This document shows positions 1-9,171 of a DNA stretch of 64,000 nucleotides, one piece after another. The DNA comes from an uncultured Christensenella sp. (lineage in GTDB: Bacteria; Bacillota_A; Clostridia; Christensenellales; Borkfalkiaceae), in contig CAJTTC010000004.1 of the NCBI GenBank assembly GCA_910579295.1, forward strand, positions 1 through 64,000, written 5' to 3'. Both the position numbers and the translations under genes were made by a program. The notes under the pieces are model-generated. The model made no database searches. It saw only the letters and a list, made by a program, of their open reading frames with translations, and was not told the origin of the DNA. Position 1 is the stretch's first letter. Every line of letters starts with the position of its first letter.

Positions 1-438
1 GAAGCGGAAGAAGCGGCTGGCGAGTTAGGCGCGGAGGTCGTGTACGTGCAGGGCGACGGAGTTGTCTTTAACGAGAGCAAGACGATAACCGAGCTGTACG
101 AGGAGCTGAGCGCGGAGCAGAAGAGCTATTTCGACGAGCTGCGCGAAGAGGCTTTGACCAAGCCGAACAGCGAGTTGTCCATATCGCGCAACTTCATAAC
201 GGTAAAGATAGGCAAGAGAAATCTTATCAAGCTGTTGATAAAGCGCGGTGTGACGGTGGCGGAGTTTATGCTTGAAAACGAGCAGTTGAAGCAGTTGAGA
301 CTGAGCGACAAGAACAAGCGCGGCAAATCGACGATAAAGGTTAAGCCGACGGTTGTGCAGGTGCTCGACCTGCCTTCGTTGAAGGTTGCCGTTGATATGA
401 TTAACCTTGCGTATGAGGAATTAATGCTCGACGACTAA
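1..438 (+). CDS. C-terminal part of an unrecognised protein
   Basis: The reading frame is open to the left edge of the window, so only the last 145 residues are visible and the true start is missing. A GTG at position 40 is merely internal. The visible part is charged, with a helical stretch and a Lys/Arg-rich middle (KIGKRNLIKLLIKRG). It has no signal peptide, membrane segment or catalytic motif that I recognise. The gene ends about 170 bp before a strong hairpin terminator shared with the convergent gene. I do not recognise the family. The frame is probably real because its codon use matches the neighbouring host genes and the opposite-strand frame is short. Confidence 0.75.
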   Translation, partial: EAEEAAGELGAEVVYVQGDGVVFNESKTITELYEELSAEQKSYFDELREEALTKPNSELSISRNFITVKIGKRNLIKLLIKRGVTVAEFMLENEQLKQLRLSDKNKRGKSTIKVKPTVVQVLDLPSLKVAVDMINLAYEELMLDD

Positions 439-460
439 AACATTAAGGTTAATTTATATC

Positions 461-560
461 CCTCACCACCGCTTACGCGGAGCCTCCCCCTTTGGAAGGG
501 GGAAGCCAAGGGGAGAGGAATGAAGTAATAAGAAAATCCCTCACCACTGCTTACGCAGAG
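461..560. repeat. Dispersed intergenic repeat, two partial copies
   Basis: The motif CCTCACCACCGCTTACGCGG begins at 461 and recurs nearly unchanged at 539. A C/G-rich palindromic stretch (cccccttt-gg-aagggggaag) lies between the copies. Related stretches occur at about 15483-15530 and 25118-25180, so this appears to be a genome-wide non-coding repeat family. No open frame is associated with it. Confidence 0.55.
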
Positions 561-610
561 CAAGATAAGGAGTGCCGACAGAGGGGATTGCAACAAAACT
601 GAAATAATAT

Positions 611-650
611 CCCGCTTAGCGCGAACGTGTGCGCTAAGCGGGAATTATTA
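611..650. terminator. Bidirectional intrinsic terminator
   Basis: A perfect 12-bp stem (CCCGCTTAGCGC, positions 611-622, pairing with 631-642) closes an 8-nt loop and is followed by an A/T-rich tract. It lies between two convergent genes and could serve both. Confidence 0.85.
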
Positions 651-688
651 TTTATAGGAAAATATTAAGTTTATTGTGATGGCGGCGA

Positions 689-2053
689 TTAGTTGTCGCT
701 ATTATCTTCGGGCTTCTTTTTGGAAGTCTTTTCTTTTTTTGTTTTTTTACCGTCCTTTTTGGAGCTGACCAACGTAAGGTACAGTATTGCTATTATAACC
801 AACCCTACGATTATTACTGCGAGGATAACGGAAGTGACGTTTGTGTCGTATTGAAATTCCTCGTCGCCGCCCTCGGTGGGCTTTTTATCTTCGGCGGCAA
901 AGTTGTACGGCGTTAAAAAGTCTGCCGCAACAAATCCGCTCACCGTCTTTCCGTCCTCGGTATACGTAACGCGGTAAAACACCTTGTCCAAAAAGTCGAG
1001 CGTGAATTTTTCGGTGACGGTTACGTAGTGCTCCGCGCCGCTTTCCAGCGTTGCAATGCGCGTGCCCGTACTCATAAAGGGAGAGGCGTATACGCCGACG
1101 GAGGTCACGGCATAAGCCGCGCGTATCCCCGCTTCGTTTATCTGCCAATCGTTGGCGGGCGGGGTATATTCATAGTCTGTCAAATCAGCCGTTGCGGTAA
1201 TGAAACACCCCTCGTTCGTGGCAACCAGCGATGCGTTCCCGCTTTCGCACAAAACAAGGCAGGGAATATCGCCCTCCGTCTTTTTTGTGTAGATCTGCTT
1301 GAAGTATTCGCCCGTCTGTTCGGGGTCAATCTGAGTACGGTATGCGCCTCTGTTGATAATCGCCGTCTTTACCTGATAATTTTCGGCTTTGAGCGCCGTC
1401 GCGGCGTCCCCCGATTTTATATGGTCGGCGTCCTTGAAATCGGTGTAGGAGAGGTCGAGCTCTGTTGCCGCGCCACCCTCGATTTTATATAGAGCGGGCT
1501 TCGAAGTAACGGCGTTGTCCTTGACTGCGTAAATAACTCCGCCGTATTTTTTCATTATAGAGAAGCCGTCGCCTACCGTATTGCGCGTGCCGTCGTTCCA
1601 ATAATCGAGCGTGCCGTCGCCCCTTTCAAGCGTGTAGAAAACGCTGTCGCTGAGCGCTACGTGCGAGCTTGTCAGACTCTGAAATTCGTGGCTTTCGACG
1701 GCGGTCGGCTTAGCCGAATAGAGGTAAGTGCTGCCCGAAGAGTTGCGGAAGTACAGGTTTCCCTCATCGTCACCGTCTAGCATAGCTATTTCCGACTCGT
1801 GGATAAATTCACTGCGCTTTCTCTCGCCGCTCTCGTCGTAGGACAGAATGCAGATGCTTGTGTTATAAGCGAACGCCACCGTGTCGCCGCATACGGCATA
1901 ATCCTTTATGGGCGCAGAAAAGGTGAGCTCCCGCTCGAAATCCTCGGGATAGACCGTTGCCGTTCCCTCGGCTGCGAAAACTCCGCCCACAGATATTACC
2001 GTCGCCGCGCACAGCGCCGCAACCGCTATTTTTAAAACACCTTTAACTCTCAC
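689..2053 (-). CDS. Secreted, membrane-anchored protein with SH3-like domain
   Basis: The protein is about 454 residues. It has an N-terminal signal peptide (a hydrophobic run ending near VFAAEG), a large extracellular region with beta-propeller-like short repeats, and an SH3-like segment near the C terminus. A single membrane helix follows (SVILAVIIVGLVIIAILYL), then a very Lys-rich cytoplasmic tail. The frame is open further upstream, to 2134. I prefer the GTG at 2051-2053 because a good sigma-A promoter sits immediately before it, which would make the message nearly leaderless; no Shine-Dalgarno site precedes either candidate start. It shares its architecture with the proteins at 2734-3399 and 12771-15257. 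The function is unknown; cell-envelope sensing or binding is inference. Confidence 0.75.
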   Translation of the reverse strand: MRVKGVLKIAVAALCAATVISVGGVFAAEGTATVYPEDFERELTFSAPIKDYAVCGDTVAFAYNTSICILSYDESGERKRSEFIHESEIAMLDGDDEGNLYFRNSSGSTYLYSAKPTAVESHEFQSLTSSHVALSDSVFYTLERGDGTLDYWNDGTRNTVGDGFSIMKKYGGVIYAVKDNAVTSKPALYKIEGGAATELDLSYTDFKDADHIKSGDAATALKAENYQVKTAIINRGAYRTQIDPEQTGEYFKQIYTKKTEGDIPCLVLCESGNASLVATNEGCFITATADLTDYEYTPPANDWQINEAGIRAAYAVTSVGVYASPFMSTGTRIATLESGAEHYVTVTEKFTLDFLDKVFYRVTYTEDGKTVSGFVAADFLTPYNFAAEDKKPTEGGDEEFQYDTNVTSVILAVIIVGLVIIAILYLTLVSSKKDGKKTKKEKTSKKKPEDNSDN

Positions 2054-2060
2054 TATAGAA

Positions 2061-2089
2061 ATTATATCACCTTTGTTTTTTCTTGTAAA
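2061..2089 (-). promoter_or_regulatory. Sigma-A-type promoter for the secreted protein
   Basis: On the minus strand, TTTACA (2084-2089) and a perfect TATAAT (2061-2066) are separated by 17 bp. Transcription would start within a few bases of the GTG at 2053. Confidence 0.65.
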
Positions 2090-2307
2090 GGATTTAAAGC
2101 CTGACTTTAAAAAGCGCATTTTACTAAATTTCACTTATTTTTTCAAAATTATTTTAAATATTTGTTCGTTTATTTTTTAATTTGTATGTTTTCTGTCATA
2201 TTTATCGGTTATAATTAAGTTATAAAACAAACGTTCGTGTTTATTTGCGATTGTTCGATAAAAATGTTTTCGTCCGCTGAACGGGCGGGCGGCGGGAGGC
2301 GCGGTAA

Positions 2308-2709
2308 GTGAAGATTAAAAGGCTTATGAGGTTTTATTTCTGGGCGGGGAGTCTTGACGAAGCCTTTAACAACTTAATATTAAAAACCGCGCTTACGGCG
2401 GGCGAAGACGTATACTCGGGGTGCGTGCCGTATGCCGACAAAATCTGCGCTCTCATAGACATTAAGGAGAGACTGGGGCGGCTGTGGTTCAGGCTCGACG
2501 GCATAATGAGCGCAATGTCGGACAGGGACAGGGCTACGCTTCTCCGCTATGCCGCTAATCGGCAGGCGACGTGCGCGGAGGAGAAGAGGGAAACGCACAG
2601 GGCGGTGGTCAAGTTTACGCGCAGGGCGGGCGGACTGCTTGCGGGCGGCGGTGATCTGTATAAATTAATGTGCGCGTATCAATGCCTCATACGCCCCGCG
2701 CCCGACTGA
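2308..2709 (+). CDS. Small protein of unknown function, possibly phage-related
   Basis: The 133-residue protein starts at GTG 2308, with GGGAGG eight bases upstream. It is predicted mostly helical and Arg-rich (SMSDRDRATLLRYAANRQA), without membrane segments. The length and helical pattern resemble small regulators that often precede phage packaging genes, but I cannot assign a family. It points the same way as the head module beginning at 3461. A host-type surface gene on the opposite strand lies between them, so membership of the module is uncertain. Confidence 0.6.
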   Translation: MKIKRLMRFYFWAGSLDEAFNNLILKTALTAGEDVYSGCVPYADKICALIDIKERLGRLWFRLDGIMSAMSDRDRATLLRYAANRQATCAEEKRETHRAVVKFTRRAGGLLAGGGDLYKLMCAYQCLIRPAPD

Positions 2710-2733
2710 CGCGGCGGCTGACAGGTAACTTTT

Positions 2734-3399
2734 TTAAGCGTTTACGTTGGGTTTGCGCGTGGTCAGCCAAATAATTGCTATCACCGTTACGAACAGTACG
2801 GCAATGATAATAAAGGCGATAAGTCCTACGCTCCAACCCGACGCCCCGCCCTTTTCGTTGCTTTCGTTATCGTCGGGCTTTTCGGGTTCGGTGTCGGGGG
2901 TGTTGAGCGGATAATCGTCGTTTGCCCCCTCAATATAGCCGAACGAACCCTGACAATACACATACGAATAGACGCTTGCTCCTGAGTAATACGTGCCGTA
3001 GTATGCCGCTTCTACCGAGATTTCGTTAAGTACGGGCAGCGAAGAATTGTTGCCGTTCACAGAGAATTTTACGGTTACGGTCTTGTACAGAAACGTTACC
3101 TCCGGCACGCCGCTTTCGGACGTGAAATCTTCCTTGCGGCAATAGCCGTAGAGCGACTTGTAAATGCCCGTATCATTGGCGTAGCGCGCGTAGTACCACT
3201 CGCCCTCGTCGCGTATGACCTCTATGCAGTAGGTGTACGGCACGGCAAAAAGCGAAGAGGCTGAGTTCTTTTCGGTAAAGAAATACGCGTCGTGCACAGC
3301 CGCCCGCGCGTAGCTGACGGGAGCGGCGTATACGGGCTGTACGGCGCAGGCAAGCGCGGTAAGCAGTATGCAGACAATCAAAACCGTAAAGCGTTTCAT
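2734..3399 (-). CDS. Secreted, membrane-anchored protein with SH3-like fold
   Basis: The protein is 221 residues: signal peptide (cleavage near VYAAPV), an SH3-like beta-rich ectodomain with many Tyr residues, an acidic Pro/Asp/Glu linker (TPDTEPEKPDDNE), one C-terminal membrane helix and a short basic tail. It has the same plan as the 689-2053 protein and is probably a paralogue or functional partner. Its 5' end lies 62 bp from the divergent terminase start, so the two genes share a short control region. It resembles host genes rather than phage genes in composition. The function is unknown. Confidence 0.75.
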   Translation of the reverse strand: MKRFTVLIVCILLTALACAVQPVYAAPVSYARAAVHDAYFFTEKNSASSLFAVPYTYCIEVIRDEGEWYYARYANDTGIYKSLYGYCRKEDFTSESGVPEVTFLYKTVTVKFSVNGNNSSLPVLNEISVEAAYYGTYYSGASVYSYVYCQGSFGYIEGANDDYPLNTPDTEPEKPDDNESNEKGGASGWSVGLIAFIIIAVLFVTVIAIIWLTTRKPNVNA

Positions 3400-3460
3400 A
3401 CCCGAACATTATAAAATAAAGAAAGGGGAAAATTTACACTTATTTTGTCATAAAAGGTCT

Positions 3461-4903
3461 ATGAACAGAGAAGAGATATTAAACCGCATTGCGCTTATCG
3501 ACGGCGAGCTGAAAAGAAGGCGTGCGGAGAGCGGAGAGCTCGATAAATACAATAAGGGCAGGAAGAAGCACAAAAAACAGCTCGCGTTCCATAAATGCAA
3601 GAAGCGCAACCGCTGGGTATTCGGCGGCAACCGTTCGGGCAAGACGGAGTGCGGCGCGGTGGAAGCAATCTGGATTTTGCGCGGCGTTCACCCCTACCGT
3701 AAAAACCGTAAGGACGTTTTCGGCTGGGCGGTATCGCTGTCGCAACAGGTTCAGCGCGACGTTGCTCAGAGCAAAATTTTAAAGTACCTGCCCAAGAGTT
3801 GGATTGCCGATATAACAATGCTTTCGGGCAGAAAGGACGCTCCCGCGTCGGGCATTATCGACCAAATCAAGATAAAAAACGTGTTCGGCGGTATATCGAC
3901 GCTCGGTTTTAAGAGCTGTGACCAAGGGCGGGAAAAATTTCAGGGCAGTTCGCTCGACTTCGTGTGGCTGGACGAAGAGCCGCCCAAGGACGTGTACGAG
4001 GAGTGCCTGATGCGCGTTATGGACAAGCGGGGCGACATATTCGGCACTATGACTCCGTTGAAGGGCGAAACCTTTATCTATAACGAAATCTATTTAAACC
4101 GCCGCAAAAACCCCGAGGTGTGGTGCGAGTTTATGAGCTGGGAGGACAATCCGTATCTGTCGAAAAAGGAGATCGGAATGCTGTCGCAGTCAATGGACGC
4201 TGCATCGCTTGACAGCAGACGGTACGGCAAATTTACGCGCGGAGCGGGGCTTGTATATCCCGAGTTCGACAGCGCGGTGCACGTCATTCCGCCCTTTCCC
4301 GTACCCCGCGAGTGGCAGGACGTCATTTCGATAGACCCCGGCTTGAATAATCCGTTATCGGCGCATTGGTATGCGGTTGATTGGGACGGCAACGTCTACG
4401 TGGTGGCGGAGCACTTTGCGGCGGGTATGGATATCGACGGGCACGCGCGGTGCATAAAGGAGATTTCGGAGCGTCTGGGCTGGAAAACGGACGGCAGAGG
4501 CAGGATATGCGCGCTCATAGACAGCGCGGCAAATCAGCGCACGTTGGCTTCGGTCAAGAGCGTTTCCGAGCTGTTCGGGGAGAAGGGTATTCTCGTCAAC
4601 TCCAACGTAAACAAGGACGTGTTTGCGGGGATTTGCAGGGTTAAGGAGTACCTCAAACGCGGCAACGGCAAGCCTGACATTTACGTGTTTGACACGTGTG
4701 TAAATATGATTGCCGAATTTACGGGGTATTTTTGGGCGGACGGCGACAGCCCCGTCAAGCGCGACGACCACTGTATGGACGAGCTGCGATACTACATTAT
4801 GAACCGCCCGCGCCCCGCCGAAAGGGAGAATGCGGAGAGCGCGGTCTATGCCGACAAAATGAGAAGGATAAGGAGGTTGAAGCCGAGGAGTGGAAAATCG
4901 TGA
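3461..4903 (+). CDS. terL: Phage terminase large subunit
   Basis: The packaging motor ATPase/nuclease is 480 residues from ATG 3461. Walker A is GGNRSGKT (residues 55-62) and Walker B is FVWLDEE (167-173), with the Glu in the catalytic place. The C-terminal RNase H-like nuclease domain begins at ISIDPGLNN (Asp292) and ends with the conserved DDHCMDELRYYIM pattern. The frame is open upstream to 3368, but that would run over the signal peptide codons of the divergent gene. ATG 3461 is preceded only by a weak AAGG. It is the first clear gene of a co-directional head module. No small terminase gene is obvious upstream. Confidence 0.93.
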   Translation: MNREEILNRIALIDGELKRRRAESGELDKYNKGRKKHKKQLAFHKCKKRNRWVFGGNRSGKTECGAVEAIWILRGVHPYRKNRKDVFGWAVSLSQQVQRDVAQSKILKYLPKSWIADITMLSGRKDAPASGIIDQIKIKNVFGGISTLGFKSCDQGREKFQGSSLDFVWLDEEPPKDVYEECLMRVMDKRGDIFGTMTPLKGETFIYNEIYLNRRKNPEVWCEFMSWEDNPYLSKKEIGMLSQSMDAASLDSRRYGKFTRGAGLVYPEFDSAVHVIPPFPVPREWQDVISIDPGLNNPLSAHWYAVDWDGNVYVVAEHFAAGMDIDGHARCIKEISERLGWKTDGRGRICALIDSAANQRTLASVKSVSELFGEKGILVNSNVNKDVFAGICRVKEYLKRGNGKPDIYVFDTCVNMIAEFTGYFWADGDSPVKRDDHCMDELRYYIMNRPRPAERENAESAVYADKMRRIRRLKPRSGKS

Positions 4904-5153
4904 AAAGGTTAAGGACGCGCTTGCGAAATGTGCGGTCGGGCTGTCGGCAAGCGAGGTGACGGAGGAGTTTGCAGTGGAGAACGGCGAGCTCAAACTCATT
5001 AAAAAGAAGGTTACGCGGCGGGAAATTCCGCCCGATTTAAAGGCGGTTAAGATGTTGCTTGACGCGGACGTGCTGTCTTCGGCTACCGACGAGGAGCTTG
5101 CCGAGGAGCGGGAAAAACTTATAAAAATGTTAAAGGAGGACAACTGTGACTGA
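4890..5153 (+). CDS. Small phage-module protein after terminase
   Basis: The 87-residue acidic/basic helical protein starts at GTG 4890, overlapping the terminase end by 14 bp, and itself overlaps the portal start by 8 bp. The tight coupling supports translation as part of the packaging operon. Its composition (KKKVTRREIPPDLKAVKMLL) resembles small proteins that I associate with clostridial terminase genes. It could act as a terminase accessory or small subunit, but that is inference from position only. Confidence 0.7.
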   Translation: MENREKVKDALAKCAVGLSASEVTEEFAVENGELKLIKKKVTRREIPPDLKAVKMLLDADVLSSATDEELAEEREKLIKMLKEDNCD

Positions 5154-7008
5154 AAACGAAAGTCAAAAGAAGAGAGAAGAGGAGGAAAAGGCGCTTGTAG
5201 AGGAGGTGCAGACCGACTTTAAGCGGAGGCAGGAGGAGCGACGTGGCATAGAGCGGTCGTGGCAGCTCAATATGAATTTTCTCAACGGAAATCAGTACTG
5301 CGACGTCAACGCCATAGGTGAGTTGGAGGGCGAAAGCGGCGGCTATTTCTGGCAGGAGAAAAGGGTATTCAACTACATTGCTCCCACCGTTGATACGCGC
5401 TGTTGCAAGCTGACGGGTATTCGCCCCAGGCTGGCGGTGCGCGCGGCTTCGGACGACGATGACGACAGGCGCTCGGCAAAGCTGGCTTCGGCTATTCTTA
5501 CCGCAACGTGCGAGGACTGCGCTATCGACAGCGTTATCGCCGCGGCTACGGTGTGGTCGGAGGCGTGCGGCACGGCGTTCTATAAGGTGACGTGGGATTC
5601 GTATGCGGGCAACGAGATAGGCAGACTGTCGGACGGGTCTAGCGTGCGTCAGGGCAAAGTGAGGATAACCGCCGTTTCGCCGTTCGAGATTTATCCCGAT
5701 TCGCTGTCCGAAGAAAACCTGTACAATCAGCCGAGTATTATTCACGCAAGGGCCGTGCCCGTCGGCGATATATTCGCGGCGTACGGCGTCGAGGTGGACG
5801 GGCGGGATATTGACGAGTATGCTCAGTCGCCATCAAATAAGCCGTCGCACGCGACGGGACATGGCAGATATTCGCGCACGGTTAAGCACGGCTATGAGGT
5901 GGTAATCGAAAGATATGTGCGCCCCAATTCAAAAAATCCCGACGGCAGACTGACCATTGTGGCGGGGGATAAACTGCTGTTCGACGGCGCATTGCCCTAT
6001 ATAAACGGCGATAGCCAAAACCGCACTTATCCGTTTGCCGCGCAGTACTGCATACCGCTTGCGGGCGCGTTTTTCGGAACGTGTATAGTCGACAGGCTCA
6101 TTCCCGTACAGCGCGCATACAACGCGGTGAAGAACCGCAAGCACGAGTTTTTAAACCGCATTGCTATGGGTATGCTTGCGGTTGAGGACGGCTCTGTTGA
6201 TACGGACGAGCTGTTGGAGGACGGACTTATGCCGGGGAAAATTCTGGTGTATAGGCAGGGCGGCACGCCGCCGCAGATGCTCACGCTCGGCTCAGTGCCC
6301 TCGGAGTTTACCACGGAGGAGGAGCGGCTCGAAGAGGAGTTTTCCAAAATCTCGGGCACAAGCGACATTACGCAGGCGGCAAATTCGTTTACGTCCGTCA
6401 CCTCGGCAACGGGACTGCAACTTATAATAGAGCAGGACGAAGCCAGACTTAACGTGTGCTACGAGCAGATAAAGGCGGCGCTTAAAACTATAGGCAAAAT
6501 GTCTTTAAGGCTCTATCGACAGTTCGCTTCGTCAGTTCGGCTTATGAGCTATTCGGCGGGCAACGACGGGCTGTCGGCAATAAGCTTTAAGGGTAGCGAC
6601 ATAATGGGCGACGACGTGGTTTTGGAGGCTGACAGCGAAATCAACCTCACCCCCGCGCGGCGCAGAGCGGCGATATACGATATGCTGGACAAGGGGCTGT
6701 TTTCCGATGAAAACGGCAAGGTGCCCGCCGCCGTAAAGAGCAAAATTCTGGAAACGCTCGGCTATAACGGGTTTGCGGGCGGGCGCGACCTCAAAGAAAT
6801 GCACAGACAGCGCGCGGCGGAGGAGAACGATACTATGAGAAGAGGCGGAGCGGCGGAAGTCAAGGAGTACGACGACCACGGCGCTCACGTCGAAGAACAT
6901 ACTGCATATCTGCTGTCGGAGAAACTGACGGCGGAGCAAGAGAAGCGCATATGCGCACATCTGAATAAACATAAAAGCAAAATTTCGGAGGTAAAAAATG
7001 AAGGATAA
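5146..7008 (+). CDS. Phage portal protein, P22-like
   Basis: The protein is 620 residues from GTG 5146, with AAAGGAGG just upstream. It has the helical N-terminal stem expected of portals and the run WQLNMNFLNGNQY followed by FNYIAPTVDTRCCKLTGIRP, typical of P22/podovirus-like portals. A long helical C-terminal region follows. It would form the dodecameric DNA entry ring and docking site for the terminase encoded just upstream. The length is in the normal range for P22-type portals. The gene overlaps the next by 11 bp. The assignment rests on order and residue pattern. Confidence 0.85.
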   Translation: MTENESQKKREEEEKALVEEVQTDFKRRQEERRGIERSWQLNMNFLNGNQYCDVNAIGELEGESGGYFWQEKRVFNYIAPTVDTRCCKLTGIRPRLAVRAASDDDDDRRSAKLASAILTATCEDCAIDSVIAAATVWSEACGTAFYKVTWDSYAGNEIGRLSDGSSVRQGKVRITAVSPFEIYPDSLSEENLYNQPSIIHARAVPVGDIFAAYGVEVDGRDIDEYAQSPSNKPSHATGHGRYSRTVKHGYEVVIERYVRPNSKNPDGRLTIVAGDKLLFDGALPYINGDSQNRTYPFAAQYCIPLAGAFFGTCIVDRLIPVQRAYNAVKNRKHEFLNRIAMGMLAVEDGSVDTDELLEDGLMPGKILVYRQGGTPPQMLTLGSVPSEFTTEEERLEEEFSKISGTSDITQAANSFTSVTSATGLQLIIEQDEARLNVCYEQIKAALKTIGKMSLRLYRQFASSVRLMSYSAGNDGLSAISFKGSDIMGDDVVLEADSEINLTPARRRAAIYDMLDKGLFSDENGKVPAAVKSKILETLGYNGFAGGRDLKEMHRQRAAEENDTMRRGGAAEVKEYDDHGAHVEEHTAYLLSEKLTAEQEKRICAHLNKHKSKISEVKNEG

Positions 7009-7453
7009 TCTTAAAGAACAGTGCACGGCTACGGCAGAAGCTGCGGAGGCAGAAAGGGATAACGCTGCGGCAGAGCTGGGCAAATTCAAGGACGTTAAGA
7101 CCCTTATGTCCGCCTATCAGGCTTTGGAGTCCGAATTCACCCGACGCAGTCAACGGTTGAAGGAGCTTGAAGCGAACAAGGAGAATGCGCCGACCGCGGA
7201 AGCGGCAAACGGCGGCGCTCCCTCGCACGGGGCGGAGAGCGAAGCGGAGAGGGCTAAGCCCGCTCTTGCCGACCTTGACGACGAGATAAAACAGGCTGTT
7301 ATAGAGGAATACCTCAACAGCGTGTGCCAAAAGCGCGGCGTGCCGTTCGTTACGGGCGGCGGCGCGGTGGCGGCACAGAGGCGCACACCCGCCACTTTGA
7401 GGGAAGCGGGCGCGCTTGCAGGAAAACTTTTCAATAAAAAGGAGGAAAATTAA
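6998..7453 (+). CDS. Putative capsid scaffolding protein
   Basis: This 151-residue, highly charged helical protein has an N-terminal coiled coil (SAYQALESEFTRRSQRLKEL), an Ala/Glu-rich middle, and a basic C-terminal segment ending LAGKLFNKKEEN. That matches the usual design of scaffolding proteins, which lie between portal and capsid genes and bind coat protein through a basic C terminus. The start codon lies inside the portal gene, behind GGAGG. The assignment comes from position and architecture, not from a specific motif. Confidence 0.7.
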   Translation: MKDNLKEQCTATAEAAEAERDNAAAELGKFKDVKTLMSAYQALESEFTRRSQRLKELEANKENAPTAEAANGGAPSHGAESEAERAKPALADLDDEIKQAVIEEYLNSVCQKRGVPFVTGGGAVAAQRRTPATLREAGALAGKLFNKKEEN

Positions 7454-8596
7454 TTGATAACTATAACAAGCGCCGACGCGGCGTTAAAGGACTATTACTT
7501 AGACGCGATTAACGCGCAGTTGAACGGCGAGGTTTCGCCCTTCTTCAACGCCATTGCCAAGACGAGCGAAAACGTATTCGGAAAGGACGTCAAGTTTGCC
7601 GTCGCAAAGGGCGGAATGGACGGCGTAGTTGCCGTCGCGGAGGACGGCGATTTGCCCTATCCCCGCAGTAACAGATACTACGGTATAACAATGCCGCTCA
7701 AAAACATTTACGGCACGATAGAAATTTCCGACAAGGCGATACGCGCTTCGGAAAACTCCGCGGGTGCGTTCGTCAACCTGCTCAACGCCGAAATGGAAGG
7801 CTTGGTTGCGGGCGCTAAGGCAAACTTTGCGCGTATGCTTTACGGCGACGGCAACGGACTTATCTGCACTATTAAAAACAACGAGGGCGGAAACGTCTAT
7901 AAGGTTGATAGCGCCAAGAGCTATTTCAAGGGGTTGAGGGTCATTTCGAACAGCAGTAATAACCCTATGACGATTGTCGACGTCGATACCGAAAATAATA
8001 CGATAACCCTGAACAGCGAAAACGGGTACAGCTTCGGTGTGAACGAGACGATCCGCATTGAGGGCTCTGAGGGAAACGAGCTGACGGGACTTGCCGCAAT
8101 ATTCGACGGCGAAAATCTTTACGGATATGATAAGCAGACCGAGTCCTTCTTCCGTCCCTGCAAAAGGTCATGCCAGAGCGACTTGACAGAGGACGATATC
8201 GTCGATATGATTGACAATCTCGAAGAGCTGAGCGACGGTAAAATCAATATGATTTTGTGCTCGTTCAAGACGAGAAAAAAACTCGCCTCGCTTATGAGCA
8301 ATTCGCGCAGAATTGTCAACACGGCGGAAATCAACGCGGGATATTCGAGCGTCATCATAAACGACGTGCCCGTCTACGCCGACAGGTTCTGCCCCGAAGA
8401 CAGAATTTACTTTGTCAACACCGACGACTTTGTGCTCAATCAGCTCTGCGATTGGTCGTGGCTCGAGGACGAGGGCGGCAGAGTGTTGAAGCAGGTTGCG
8501 TGCAAGGCGGCGTATTCGGCAACGCTTGTCAAGTATGCGGAGCTTGTGTGCAAGAAGCCCTACGCGCAGGGACTTATAATCTTAAATAATATCTGA
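7454..8596 (+). CDS. Phage major capsid protein
   Basis: The 380-residue shell protein starts at TTG 7454, eight bases after GGAGG; no other start gives the full N terminus. The sequence has the HK97-fold layout seen in many Clostridia phages: an N-terminal arm, a segment around YGITMPLKNIYGTIEISDKA before the long spine helix, a beta-rich insertion around residues 140-220, and a C-terminal region with LCSFKTRKKLASL and PVYADRFCPEDRIYFVNTDD. It sits directly after the scaffold-like gene and before a connector-like gene, as expected. Confidence 0.88.
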   Translation: MITITSADAALKDYYLDAINAQLNGEVSPFFNAIAKTSENVFGKDVKFAVAKGGMDGVVAVAEDGDLPYPRSNRYYGITMPLKNIYGTIEISDKAIRASENSAGAFVNLLNAEMEGLVAGAKANFARMLYGDGNGLICTIKNNEGGNVYKVDSAKSYFKGLRVISNSSNNPMTIVDVDTENNTITLNSENGYSFGVNETIRIEGSEGNELTGLAAIFDGENLYGYDKQTESFFRPCKRSCQSDLTEDDIVDMIDNLEELSDGKINMILCSFKTRKKLASLMSNSRRIVNTAEINAGYSSVIINDVPVYADRFCPEDRIYFVNTDDFVLNQLCDWSWLEDEGGRVLKQVACKAAYSATLVKYAELVCKKPYAQGLIILNNI

Positions 8597-8613
8597 CGGC
8601 AGAGGGAGGCGCA

Positions 8614-9171
8614 ATGAAGGTCATCAATATTTTATGCGAAACCATGCGCCTTATAGGCAGGGAGGACGCGGCTGACGAAACGGAAAACGGAACGCCGACG
8701 GACGGAGCGGCGCGCTTAAAACGCGCGCTGCTCACCTACCTCAATGCGGTGCTGGACGAGCTTGCGAGGGGGTATTTCCCTCTCGATACGGAGGAGGAAA
8801 TGAGCGCGGTTGACGGCGTTTATCCCTTTGCTTCATTTTTAAAAACGCCGTATAAAATCAACCGCGTAACCGACGGTGAAAAGGCGATTGAGTGGCACAT
8901 ATCCCCCGACTATTTGCACGCGGAGGCTGAAAAGGTAACCGTTTTTTACGAGTATCTGCCGCCCGCTCTGGAAGAGGAGGACGAGTTTTTCTATCCCGTC
9001 TTTGCGGTTGGCGCAAGGCTTGTGGAGTACGGTATCGCGGCGGAGTACTTTCTTGTTGCGGGCGACGGCTCTGCATACAGCGCGTGGGAGAGCAAGTACC
9101 GTAACGAAATCGAAACGCTGTTGTCGCGCAGTAGCGTAAGGGGACGCATACCCCCGAGGAGATGGATATGA
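8614..9171 (+). CDS. Head completion/connector-like protein
   Basis: The 185-residue protein starts at ATG 8614 behind GAGGG. Two N-terminal helices (INILCETMRLIG; LLTYLNAVLDELARG) are followed by mixed alpha/beta sequence and a long helical hairpin. Proteins of this size and place, after the capsid gene, usually form the adaptor ring under the portal, such as gp4-like factors in P22-type phages. No diagnostic motif is visible, so the role is inferred from position. The stop overlaps the next gene by 10 bp. Confidence 0.65.
   Translation: MKVINILCETMRLIGREDAADETENGTPTDGAARLKRALLTYLNAVLDELARGYFPLDTEEEMSAVDGVYPFASFLKTPYKINRVTDGEKAIEWHISPDYLHAEAEKVTVFYEYLPPALEEEDEFFYPVFAVGARLVEYGIAAEYFLVAGDGSAYSAWESKYRNEIETLLSRSSVRGRIPPRRWI

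Noticed and set aside
4355..5143. Minus-strand frame of 262 codons opposite terminase and the next gene
   Set aside because: It is a shadow of the phage genes, with no ribosome site and low-complexity Ser/Arg composition.
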